The notes under the pieces: generated by a model
What the model was told of the DNA's origin: nothing
Database searches by the model: none
What the model saw: the letters and a program-made list of their open reading frames with translations, nothing else
From: Flavobacterium ajazii
GTDB taxonomy: Bacteria; Bacteroidota; Bacteroidia; Flavobacteriales; Flavobacteriaceae
DNA: 64,000 bases
Direction: 5' to 3'
NCBI RefSeq assembly: GCF_010614725.1
Contig: NZ_JAAEHL010000005.1
Coordinates: 62,001 to 126,000, forward strand
Made by a program: the position numbers and the translations under genes
Shown here: one piece after another, positions 9,955 through 17,667 of the stretch
How the letters are laid out: every line of letters starts with the position of its first letter
How positions within the stretch are numbered: position 1 is the stretch's first letter

Positions 9955-10818
9955 ATGAGACAACTTAAAATCACCAAGCAGGTAACCAATCGTGAAACTG
10001 CATCGTTAGACAAATATCTACAAGAAATTGGAAAAGTTGACCTAATTACCGCTGATGAAGAGGTAGAATTAGCACAAAGAATAAAGGCCGGTGATCAAAG
10101 AGCATTAGAAAAACTAACAAAAGCCAATCTACGTTTCGTAGTATCTGTGGCTAAACAATATCAAAATCAAGGATTAACTCTTCCTGACTTAATTAATGAA
10201 GGAAACTTAGGTTTAATCAAAGCGGCACAACGTTTTGATGAAACCCGTGGATTCAAATTTATTTCTTATGCAGTTTGGTGGATTCGTCAATCGATTCTTC
10301 AGGCGTTGGCAGAACAATCACGTATTGTTCGTTTACCATTAAATAAAATTGGTTCTATCAATAAAATCAACAAAATGTATGCTTTATTAGAGCAATCTAA
10401 TGAGCGTCCGCCTTCTGCTGAAGAAATTGCAAAAGAACTTGACATGACTGTAAATGACGTAAAAGAGTCTATGAAAAACTCCGGTCGTCACTTATCTATG
10501 GATGCACCTCTTGTTGAAGGTGAAGATTCTAACCTTTATGACGTTTTACGTTCCGGAGAATCTCCAAATCCTGACAGAGAGTTAATTCACGAATCATTAC
10601 GTACTGAAATCGAGCGTTCATTAGAAACATTAACTCCAAGAGAAGCTGATGTTGTTCGTTTGTATTTTGGTCTTGGCGATCAGCACCCAATGACTCTTGA
10701 AGAAATTGGAGAAACTTTCGACTTAACCCGTGAGCGAGTTCGTCAGATTAAAGAAAAAGCAATCCGTAGATTGAAACATACTTCCAGAAGTAAAATCCTT
10801 AAAACATACTTAGGATAA
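9955..10818 (+). CDS. rpoD: Primary RNA polymerase sigma factor RpoD/SigA
   Basis: This is the housekeeping sigma factor. At 287 residues it is the short form found in Bacteroidetes, which lacks region 1.1. Region 1.2 starts at [11 protein letters not shown] near residue 16, region 2 contains [13 protein letters not shown] and the tryptophan-rich [10 protein letters not shown], region 3 follows, and region 4 has LTLEEIG-like and [16 protein letters not shown] near the C-terminus. It recognises the TAnnTTTG promoters seen across the window. Codon use is adapted, as expected for high expression. AGGGAGA lies 13 bases before the ATG but is not a classical Shine-Dalgarno sequence. Confidence 0.97.
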   Translation: MRQLKITKQVTNRETASLDKYLQEIGKVDLITADEEVELAQRIKAGDQRALEKLTKANLRFVVSVAKQYQNQGLTLPDLINEGNLGLIKAAQRFDETRGFKFISYAVWWIRQSILQALAEQSRIVRLPLNKIGSINKINKMYALLEQSNERPPSAEEIAKELDMTVNDVKESMKNSGRHLSMDAPLVEGEDSNLYDVLRSGESPNPDRELIHESLRTEIERSLETLTPREADVVRLYFGLGDQHPMTLEEIGETFDLTRERVRQIKEKAIRRLKHTSRSKILKTYLG

Positions 10819-10942
10819 AACAATATAAATTTCAATATTTTAAAATCCCAAACTCCAGTCGGCTTGGAATTTGGATATTTTAAATTGGAATTTTACCATA
10901 AACAACAGTTTGATTGACTGTTCGTTTTTTGATTGATGATTG

Positions 10943-10972
10943 AAACTCCGGCTGATTACCGGAGTTTTTTAT
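10943..10972 (+). terminator. Rho-independent terminator after rpoD
   Basis: The AACTCCGG and CCGGAGTT arms (10944-10951, 10959-10966) form an 8-bp GC-rich stem with a 7-base loop and a T run. Confidence 0.9.
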
Positions 10973-10982
10973 TTTTTATAAC

Positions 10983-10990
10983 TACCTTTG
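10983..10990 (+). promoter_or_regulatory. -7 promoter element for rpe
   Basis: TACCTTTG matches TAnnTTTG, 64 bases before the rpe ATG. No clear TTG -33 element is visible. Confidence 0.55.
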
Positions 10991-11008
10991 CAAAAAATAA
11001 ACTACATG

Positions 11009-11030
11009 GAGACACACTACTGTGTGCCTC
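11009..11030 (+). other. Hairpin in the rpe leader
   Basis: GAGACACAC and GTGTGCCTC can pair over nine positions with one mismatch around a four-base loop. This lies in the untranslated leader, 24 bases before the rpe start. It could affect mRNA stability or translation. No known riboswitch is recognised. Confidence 0.35.
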
Positions 11031-11053
11031 TACATTAAACAACTACACACACA

Positions 11054-11716
11054 ATGAAGAATACACTTATCGCTCCTTCTGTTCTTGCAGCTGATTTTGC
11101 CAATTTACAACGTGATATTGAAATGATAAACAGCAGTCAGGCTGACTGGTTTCATATTGATATCATGGATGGAGTTTTTGTTCCGAATATTTCTTTTGGA
11201 ATGCCAGTTTTGGATGCTATTTCAAAACATGCAAAAAAAACTATAGATGTACATTTAATGATTGTTGATCCAGATCGTTACATCAAAACTTTTGCAGATT
11301 TAGGAGCTAACAATTTGACTGTTCATTACGAAGCCTGCACACACCTTCACAGAACTCTGCAAGCTATCAAAGCTGAAGGAATGAAGGCTGGAGTTGCTAT
11401 TAACCCTCACACCAACATTGATTTATTAGAAGATGTAATAAACGACATTGATTTAGTTTGTATCATGAGTGTAAACCCTGGTTTTGGAGGACAATCATTT
11501 ATAGAAAACACGTATACTAAAATTAAAAAGCTTAAAGATTTAATTATCCGCAAAAATGCCTCAACATTGATTGAAATTGATGGAGGGGTAACTAATAAAA
11601 ATGCAAAACAATTAGTAGAAACAGGGGCTGATGTATTGGTTGCGGGAAGTTTTGTTTTTGGAGCAGAAAACCCAACAGCAACTATTGCCGATTTAAAAGT
11701 CCTTACTGCTTTTTAA
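11054..11716 (+). CDS. rpe: Ribulose-phosphate 3-epimerase
   Basis: This TIM-barrel enzyme of the pentose phosphate pathway interconverts ribulose 5-phosphate and xylulose 5-phosphate. The 220-residue protein has standard length. Expected motifs are visible: SVLAADF at the N-terminus, WFHIDIMDGVFVPN with the metal and catalytic residues, DVHLMI, MSVNPGFGGQSF for phosphate binding, and EIDGGV near the C-terminus. It has its own promoter after the rpoD terminator. Its 3' end overlaps the convergent nuclease gene by 24 bases. Confidence 0.96.
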   Translation: MKNTLIAPSVLAADFANLQRDIEMINSSQADWFHIDIMDGVFVPNISFGMPVLDAISKHAKKTIDVHLMIVDPDRYIKTFADLGANNLTVHYEACTHLHRTLQAIKAEGMKAGVAINPHTNIDLLEDVINDIDLVCIMSVNPGFGGQSFIENTYTKIKKLKDLIIRKNASTLIEIDGGVTNKNAKQLVETGADVLVAGSFVFGAENPTATIADLKVLTAF

Positions 11717-12472
11717 GTTTTTTAAATTAGGAAAGAAATCAATCCCGGTCATTTTTTCTAATGTTTCAACAGGAACAACAAACTCATAAATTCCTTTTTG
11801 ACTCTTTTCATTCGGAATCAAAAAAGCAATTACCTTATGTTCTTTCCCTGATTTAGTTAAAACAATTTTGTAAAAATATTTAGGAACAGAAACCTCTTCT
11901 GTTCCTATTTTTTTATCTGAATCCTTCAAAATTCCTCCGGTAACAACATATACATTATTATATTTTTCGGCCCAATAACGAACTTTATTCTCCAAACGGT
12001 TCCATATCCCGCTATTAAACTCATGATTCTGAGGCGAGATATTTGAGGTATAAAATGTATCATCATATGCTTTTTTATCAAATTCCATGTCTCCCGCCGG
12101 GCAAAGATGCCCCTTATCATAACCTGACTTCTTATAATTCCGCCAATCAGCAGAACCTGTTGTCACTTTAGGATCTTCTATAAAATAAGGTCTTTTAAAA
12201 TCATTATTTTTTAAATATTCTTTTTTTAATTCATAGGCCACCCACTCTGCCTGTTCAAATTTTTCATTATAAGATAGAGTATAATAATCATGTTTTACAA
12301 TTTGTTTTGTGGTCGAAGTTGGCAGATAAGCAACAGAATAATTTGCCTGAACAGTATTCTGTAATGGTGAGGCAAAAGTATTTTGTCCCAAAAGCATTTG
12401 TTTTTCCTGAAGTTGATCTTTACAGGAAGCCAGAAATAATGTACTTAAAAATAAAAAGAATATTTTTTTCAT
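11693..12472 (-). CDS. DNA/RNA non-specific endonuclease, lipoprotein
   Basis: The 259-residue protein of the NucA/EndA beta-beta-alpha-metal family has a lipoprotein signal (LFLASC, Cys at about 17), so it is probably anchored in the outer or inner membrane facing the periplasm. The catalytic motif DKGH, a variant of DRGH, is near residues 117-120. It is followed by a metal-binding region with SNISPQNHEFN and WNRLEN near 140-160. Likely roles are nutrient acquisition from extracellular nucleic acid or degradation of incoming DNA. The gene is convergent with and slightly overlaps rpe. Confidence 0.88.
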   Translation of the reverse strand: MKKIFFLFLSTLFLASCKDQLQEKQMLLGQNTFASPLQNTVQANYSVAYLPTSTTKQIVKHDYYTLSYNEKFEQAEWVAYELKKEYLKNNDFKRPYFIEDPKVTTGSADWRNYKKSGYDKGHLCPAGDMEFDKKAYDDTFYTSNISPQNHEFNSGIWNRLENKVRYWAEKYNNVYVVTGGILKDSDKKIGTEEVSVPKYFYKIVLTKSGKEHKVIAFLIPNEKSQKGIYEFVVPVETLEKMTGIDFFPNLKNLKSSKDF

Positions 12473-12487
12473 ATTAAACTATCATTC

Positions 12488-12514
12488 AAAAAAAAGCTCC
12501 ATAAAATATGGAGC
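12488..12514 (-). terminator. Terminator after the processing protease
   Basis: On the minus strand a GCTCCA/TGGAGC stem is followed by an uninterrupted T run. It lies just past the stop at 12537. Confidence 0.75.
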
Positions 12515-12536
12515 CTTTAAATTAATTATTTTAAAA

Positions 12537-14726
12537 TTAAGATTTAACTAATTTGTCTCTTTTTAATTTAGTAGAATTAGTCTGTTTGTTAATATTACCT
12601 TTTGGCTGTAAATCATCCAACACATTAAGAGCTTCTTCAACATATATATCTTTTGCCAAAGCCTGATGCCATGCTTCTCTTTTTTCTTTTAATGAAGGAT
12701 CTTTGCCCATTTCCAGATTTTCATAAGGCAATGATTTAAAAATTAAATCATTTTTATAATCTGCAATAGGTTTGTATTTCTTGCCTTCGTTTTCTACCTG
12801 TTCCTGAGTAGCTTTAAAGCTTTTAATGTTCAGGCTATATGTATTCTCCTTGTTTTTAAGATCAATCCACTTTGCATTATCCTCTATCAATTTGAATTGA
12901 GGATTTTGAGCAATTCTAAGCCTGCTGTTTGCTACTGCCTGACTAAAGTTTTCGTTAGAATTCCAAACATTATAATTTGCAGGATCAATTTTATCCCAAG
13001 GCATTGCGTTATCCATATCGCGTTCGCCCATTTTTAAATAAGCATAACGATCCGGCATTACCACATCACTTTTTACACCTTCCAATTGAGTAGAACCACC
13101 GTTAATTCTATAGAATTTTTGGGCAGTTGCTTTTAATGCTCCAAAATCTCCATATTCACTGTTACGTACAAACTGATTTAAATCTATAACAGTCTGTACT
13201 GTTCCTTTACCATAAGTTTGTTTACTTCCAATGATAACTCCACGTTTGTAATCCTGAATTGCAGCAGCTAATATTTCAGAAGCAGAAGCAGAAAAACTGT
13301 TCACCATAATTACTAAAGGTCCGCTCCATTCAATTTTTTTGTCTTTATCATATAGAACCTCTTTCATTTTTCCAGCAGATTTTACCTGAACAATTGGTCC
13401 TTCTTCAATAAACAATCCTGCAATATCAACTACTGTAGAAAGAGATCCTCCTCCGTCATCACGTACATCAAGAACAATTCCGCTGATATTTTCTTTTTTC
13501 AGTCTTTCTACCTCCAAAGCGATGTCTTTACCAGCATCTCTTCCGTCTTTATTTTCAAAATCTATATAAAATTTAGGCAAATAAATTACCCCGTATTTTA
13601 ATCCGTTTTTCTCAACGATACTAGATTTAGCATACGTTTCTTCAATCTCAACCACATCTCTGATAATTGAAATAACCTTAATAGTCCCGTCTACTTTTTT
13701 TACTGTCAGTTTTACTTCTGTTCCTTTATGACCTTTAATTTTCTTAACCACATCATCCAGACGCATACCTACAACATCTACAGGCTCCTGGTTTCCTTGC
13801 GCCACTTTCAAAATTAAATCGCCGGCTTCCAGTTCTTTCCCTTTCCATGCAGGTCCTCCGGAAATCAGTTCATCAATCTGGGTAAAATCATTTTTCTTAG
13901 TCAAACGCGCTCCAATACCTTCTAATTTACCACTGATATTCACATCAAAACGATCTTTTTCTTCCGGTGCAAAATAGCTTGTATGCGGATCAAAACGTGT
14001 CATGATTGAATTAACATACACTGAGAACCAATCTTGTTTTTCAAGATCTTTTATCAGACTAAAATTATCATCTAATGATTTTAAGGAACTATCACGTGTT
14101 TCTTTTTCTAAAGTTTCAAAAGACTTTGGTTTATAAGAAGGATCCGTTTTCTTTTTATCTTCCTCAAGTTTTTGTTTTGTTACCAAAGAAGAAAGTGTTG
14201 AAAGTTTAATTTGCTTTCTCCATCTTTCGTTTATTTCCACAGCATTTTTTGCGTAAGGGGTATTCTCATAATCAGCATTAAAAGTTTCATCAATTGTATA
14301 ATTGAATGGCTGTGCTAAAAGCGTTTTATACCTTTTTTTACTTTCTTCCATACGTTTCATCAATCTGGTATAAGTCAGATTAAAAAATGTCAAATCCCTA
14401 TTAACAAACTGATCATCAAGCATCAACTCATATTGTTTAAATTCATCAATATCAGACTGAAGGAAAAATCGTTTAGAAGGATCAAGTGCTTCTATATAAT
14501 CCTTAAATATACCTCTTGAAAATGCATCATCTATCGGAGGCGGGTTATAATGTCCTTTTTCTATAACAAATGCCAGCAGTTCCAAAAGCATTTTGTCTTT
14601 ATTTGGGTCCGGATCTACTGTTTTATCTGCATTTATTTTGAATGCAAACAAGGTTACAGACAAGCACAATACAGCTATGAGGATTTTATAATTTCGTTTC
14701 ATAAATTTAATAATAGCATTCATCAA
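12537..14726 (-). CDS. prc: Carboxy-terminal processing peptidase (Tsp/Prc, S41)
   Basis: This is a periplasmic serine protease of the tail-specific protease family, 729 residues, with one N-terminal membrane or signal segment (YKILIAVLCLSVTLFAF). A helical N-domain precedes a PDZ domain at about 245-335 (LEGIGARL, AGDLILKV). The S41 core follows, with the catalytic Ser in NSFSASASEI near 477 and Lys in GSKQTYGKGTVQ near 503. A DUF3340-type C-terminal domain is present, as in the long Prc form. It degrades or trims periplasmic proteins with exposed C-termini. Translation could also start at the second methionine or at MKRNYK. Confidence 0.92.
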   Translation of the reverse strand: MMNAIIKFMKRNYKILIAVLCLSVTLFAFKINADKTVDPDPNKDKMLLELLAFVIEKGHYNPPPIDDAFSRGIFKDYIEALDPSKRFFLQSDIDEFKQYELMLDDQFVNRDLTFFNLTYTRLMKRMEESKKRYKTLLAQPFNYTIDETFNADYENTPYAKNAVEINERWRKQIKLSTLSSLVTKQKLEEDKKKTDPSYKPKSFETLEKETRDSSLKSLDDNFSLIKDLEKQDWFSVYVNSIMTRFDPHTSYFAPEEKDRFDVNISGKLEGIGARLTKKNDFTQIDELISGGPAWKGKELEAGDLILKVAQGNQEPVDVVGMRLDDVVKKIKGHKGTEVKLTVKKVDGTIKVISIIRDVVEIEETYAKSSIVEKNGLKYGVIYLPKFYIDFENKDGRDAGKDIALEVERLKKENISGIVLDVRDDGGGSLSTVVDIAGLFIEEGPIVQVKSAGKMKEVLYDKDKKIEWSGPLVIMVNSFSASASEILAAAIQDYKRGVIIGSKQTYGKGTVQTVIDLNQFVRNSEYGDFGALKATAQKFYRINGGSTQLEGVKSDVVMPDRYAYLKMGERDMDNAMPWDKIDPANYNVWNSNENFSQAVANSRLRIAQNPQFKLIEDNAKWIDLKNKENTYSLNIKSFKATQEQVENEGKKYKPIADYKNDLIFKSLPYENLEMGKDPSLKEKREAWHQALAKDIYVEEALNVLDDLQPKGNINKQTNSTKLKRDKLVKS

Positions 14727-14882
14727 TTTTTTTATCTAAGTTATAGTAAAAATCAAGCCAATAAAGCCAAGTCTACTATAATTTTTTGTTAAAGATATAA
14801 AAATCTTTGAATCGCAAAAAACTTCAATAATTTAGTTGACAAATTTTAATTTATTTGTTAGCATTCTACGAAAATCTGTTCC

Positions 14883-14890
14883 TACATTTG
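14883..14890 (+). promoter_or_regulatory. -7 promoter element for surE
   Basis: TACATTTG matches TAnnTTTG and lies 30 bases before the chosen surE ATG. It argues against translation starting at 14836, which is upstream of this promoter. Confidence 0.6.
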
Positions 14891-14919
14891 TCTTTAAAAT
14901 CTTATTCCTAATTCTTACT

Positions 14920-15699
14920 ATGAAAAACAAAAAGCCCTTAATATTAGTAACTAATGACGATGGCGTTTCTGCTCCCGGAATCAGAACTTTAATCAATATT
15001 ATGTCAACTATTGGTGATGTCATTGTAGTGGCGCCAGACAAACCGCAGAGTGCGATGGGGCATGCCATAACAATAAACAACACTTTATATCTGGATAAAA
15101 TTTCAAAAGAAGATGATCCTATAACACAATACAGCTGTTCAGGAACACCTGTCGATTGTGTAAAGTTAGCAGTTCGTGAAATTTTGAAAAGAAAACCTGA
15201 TTTATGCGTTTCAGGAATTAATCATGGTTCAAATTCATCTATAAATGTAATTTATTCAGGAACAATGAGTGCGGCGGTTGAAGCGGGAATTGAAGGAATT
15301 CCGGCTATTGGTTTTTCATTATTGGATTATAACTGGAATGCTGATTTTGAACCGGTTAAACCATTTGTCAAAAAAATAGTTTTAGAAACCCTAGAAAAAA
15401 AATTACCGGAAGGTGTCATATTAAATGTTAACTTTCCGAAATTAAAAGAAAAAGAAATTAAGGGAATAAAGATTTGCAGACAGGCAAAGGCGATGTGGTT
15501 AGAGAAATTTGACAAACGCCAAACCCCTTTCGGGAAAGATTATTACTGGCTTTCGGGTGAATTTGTTAATCAGGACAAAGGAAATGACACAGATGAATGG
15601 GCATTGGAAAATGGATACGTTTCTGTAGTCCCGGTTCAGTTTGACCTGACTGCTCATCATAGTATCCAGCAACTAAATACATGGGATTTAAATGAATAA
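14920..15699 (+). CDS. surE: 5'/3'-nucleotidase SurE
   Basis: This metal-dependent survival-protein nucleotidase has 259 residues from MKNKKPLILVTNDDG. The N-terminal Asp pair (TNDDG, residues 13-14) binds the metal, and SGTPVDCV and SGINHGSN complete the active site. The open frame extends upstream to 14836, but a TAnnTTTG promoter box lies between, so the ATG at 14920 is preferred. A small membrane protein gene overlaps its last codons, and lpxB follows, an order also common in related genomes as far as I recall. Confidence 0.95.
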   Translation: MKNKKPLILVTNDDGVSAPGIRTLINIMSTIGDVIVVAPDKPQSAMGHAITINNTLYLDKISKEDDPITQYSCSGTPVDCVKLAVREILKRKPDLCVSGINHGSNSSINVIYSGTMSAAVEAGIEGIPAIGFSLLDYNWNADFEPVKPFVKKIVLETLEKKLPEGVILNVNFPKLKEKEIKGIKICRQAKAMWLEKFDKRQTPFGKDYYWLSGEFVNQDKGNDTDEWALENGYVSVVPVQFDLTAHHSIQQLNTWDLNE

Positions 15700-15964
15700 A
15701 AAAGACATTTTTTTAGGTTTCATAATAGGCATTTTCACTTCTTTGCTAGGGAGTTATTTATTTATTGTTTTTTTTACAAAATTTGATATTCTATCCGGAA
15801 TTCAGACAATTAGAGAAAATGGCTATTTAGGAAAAGTGATAACTATAGGTACTACTCCGGATCTTGCTGTTTTTGCTCTTTTATTAAAAAAAGACAAAGA
15901 ATTTATGGCAGGCGGAGTCATTTTGGCCGTGATTACTTTGGCAATTTCCACTTTGCTGGTTTAA
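15692..15964 (+). CDS. Small membrane protein of unknown function
   Basis: The 90-residue protein has two hydrophobic segments, roughly residues 5-27 and 64-90, and no recognisable domain. Its ATG overlaps the last eight bases of surE, so translation is probably coupled. Its stop is followed almost at once by the lpxB promoter box. The overlap and codon pattern support a real gene. Function unknown. Confidence 0.7.
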   Translation: MNKKDIFLGFIIGIFTSLLGSYLFIVFFTKFDILSGIQTIRENGYLGKVITIGTTPDLAVFALLLKKDKEFMAGGVILAVITLAISTLLV

Positions 15965-15969
15965 GTTAT

Positions 15970-15977
15970 TATCTTTG
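15970..15977 (+). promoter_or_regulatory. -7 promoter element for lpxB
   Basis: TATCTTTG matches TAnnTTTG, 33 bases before the lpxB ATG and only five bases after the upstream stop codon. Confidence 0.6.
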
Positions 15978-16010
15978 CAGGCGATTATTCCTTAAAAACA
16001 CAATCTACCT

Positions 16011-17126
16011 ATGAAATATTATATCATTGCCGGTGAAGCCTCGGGCGATTTACACGGATCTAATTTGATGAAAGCCTTATATGTGGAAGACCCAAATGCA
16101 GAAATTCGGTTTTGGGGTGGCGATTTAATGCAAAAAGCAGGAGGAATCCTGGTTAAGCATTATCGGGAATTGGCTTTTATGGGTTTTGTCGAAGTAATTT
16201 TTAACTTAAAAACCATTTTAAATAATATTAAATTTTGTAAAAAGGATATTGCAGAATTCCAGCCGGATGTTATCATTTTTATTGATTATCCCGGATTTAA
16301 TATGCGAATTGCAAAATGGGCAAAAGCATTATATTACAAAACTCATTATTATATTTCGCCTCAGATCTGGGCCTGGAAAGAAAACAGGATTGAAGCAATC
16401 AAACGCGATGTAGACAAAATGTTTGTGATTTTGCCTTTCGAAAAAAGCTTTTATGAAGACAAGCATCATTTTCCGGTAGATTTTGTCGGACATCCTTTAA
16501 TTGACGCTATTCACAACCAGCCTGCTTTTGACGAAACAATTTTCAGAAAAGAAAACCAATTAAGTGAAAAACCAATTGTTGCCGTTTTACCGGGTAGTCG
16601 CAAACAGGAAATCATCAAAATGCTGAGTGTAATGCTGAGTGTTGTGGATGATTTTAAAGATTACCAGTTTGTAATTGCCGGAGCTCCAAGTCAGGATTTT
16701 GAATTTTACAATCAATTTATTTCAAACTCAAACATCAAATTCGTTTCAAACAAAACTTATGATTTGTTGCGTTCTTCGACAGCTGCTTTGGTAACTTCAG
16801 GAACAGCTACCTTAGAAACAGCACTTTTTAAAGTCCCTGAAGTAGTATGTTACAAAGGAAGCTGGGCATCTTACCAGATTGCAAAACGCATTATTACCTT
16901 AAAATACATTTCACTTGTCAATTTAATTATGGATGAAGAAGTTGTAACTGAGTTAATTCAAAACGACTGCAATACCAAACGAATCAAGGAAGAGCTTCAA
17001 AAATTATTAGCTCCAAATTATCGTCAGGAACTATTAAAGAAATATGAGGATTTAGAACAGAAACTTGGAGGAGAGGGAGCAAGTAAAAAAACAGCCAGAC
17101 TTATTGTTTCAGATTTAAAAAAATAA
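16011..17126 (+). CDS. lpxB: Lipid-A-disaccharide synthase
   Basis: This peripheral inner-membrane glycosyltransferase (GT19) of lipid A synthesis joins UDP-2,3-diacylglucosamine to lipid X. It has 371 residues, close to normal length. Motifs include IAGEASGDLHGSNL at the N-terminus, DYPGFNMRIAKWAK, YYISPQIWAWKENR, FVGHPLIDA, VLPGSRKQEI and SGTATLETALF. It stands 46 bases after the small membrane protein and has its own promoter box. The NlpC/P60 gene follows after 13 bases, suggesting cotranscription. Confidence 0.97.
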   Translation: MKYYIIAGEASGDLHGSNLMKALYVEDPNAEIRFWGGDLMQKAGGILVKHYRELAFMGFVEVIFNLKTILNNIKFCKKDIAEFQPDVIIFIDYPGFNMRIAKWAKALYYKTHYYISPQIWAWKENRIEAIKRDVDKMFVILPFEKSFYEDKHHFPVDFVGHPLIDAIHNQPAFDETIFRKENQLSEKPIVAVLPGSRKQEIIKMLSVMLSVVDDFKDYQFVIAGAPSQDFEFYNQFISNSNIKFVSNKTYDLLRSSTAALVTSGTATLETALFKVPEVVCYKGSWASYQIAKRIITLKYISLVNLIMDEEVVTELIQNDCNTKRIKEELQKLLAPNYRQELLKKYEDLEQKLGGEGASKKTARLIVSDLKK

Positions 17127-17139
17127 TACAATCATCGTT

Positions 17140-17619
17140 TTGAAAAAAATAGTCATACTGATTTTTCTTGTCCTATTTGTATCATGCAAAACTGGTTCAA
17201 TTTCAGCTAGCAAAGAGTCTAAACATGAAACAAAATACATTGTAAACAACCTGATTAAGACTGCTACAGATAACATTGGTTCACCATATAAAGCTACAGG
17301 AACTACCAAAGCAGGTTTCGATTGTTCAGGCTTAGTTTTCTCTACTTTTGAAACAGAAAATATAAAATTACCACGAAGTTCTTATGAGCAATCCAAAATT
17401 GGAAAAATAATTCCGTTTGATGATGCCAAAAAAGGAGACCTGATTTTCTTTAAAACTAACAAAAGCAAACAAATTAATCATGTAGGACTTATTACTGAAG
17501 TGAATCGTGAAGAGATAAAATTCGTTCACTCATCCACTTCCAAAGGAGTAATTATTTCTTCAACAAAAGAGGCTTATTATAAAAATTCATTTGTTCAGGT
17601 TAACAGGATACTTGAATAA
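17140..17619 (+). CDS. NlpC/P60 peptidoglycan peptidase, lipoprotein
   Basis: This 159-residue cell-wall cysteine peptidase probably cleaves D-Glu-diaminopimelate links in stem peptides. The N-terminus is a lipoprotein signal with lipobox FVSC, Cys at about 16. The catalytic residues are Cys in FDCSG near 63, His in NHVGL near 113 and His in FVHSS near 129. The start codon is TTG at 17140: the signal peptide begins directly there and no in-frame ATG lies upstream. It follows lpxB closely. Confidence 0.88.
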   Translation: MKKIVILIFLVLFVSCKTGSISASKESKHETKYIVNNLIKTATDNIGSPYKATGTTKAGFDCSGLVFSTFETENIKLPRSSYEQSKIGKIIPFDDAKKGDLIFFKTNKSKQINHVGLITEVNREEIKFVHSSTSKGVIISSTKEAYYKNSFVQVNRILE

Positions 17620-17667
17620 ATTAAATAAATAATATTTTTCTTACTTTATTTTAATACTTTTATACTC

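Noticed and set aside
14836..14919. N-terminal extension of SurE
   Set aside because: A TACATTTG promoter box lies inside it and homologues start at the TNDDG-proximal methionine.
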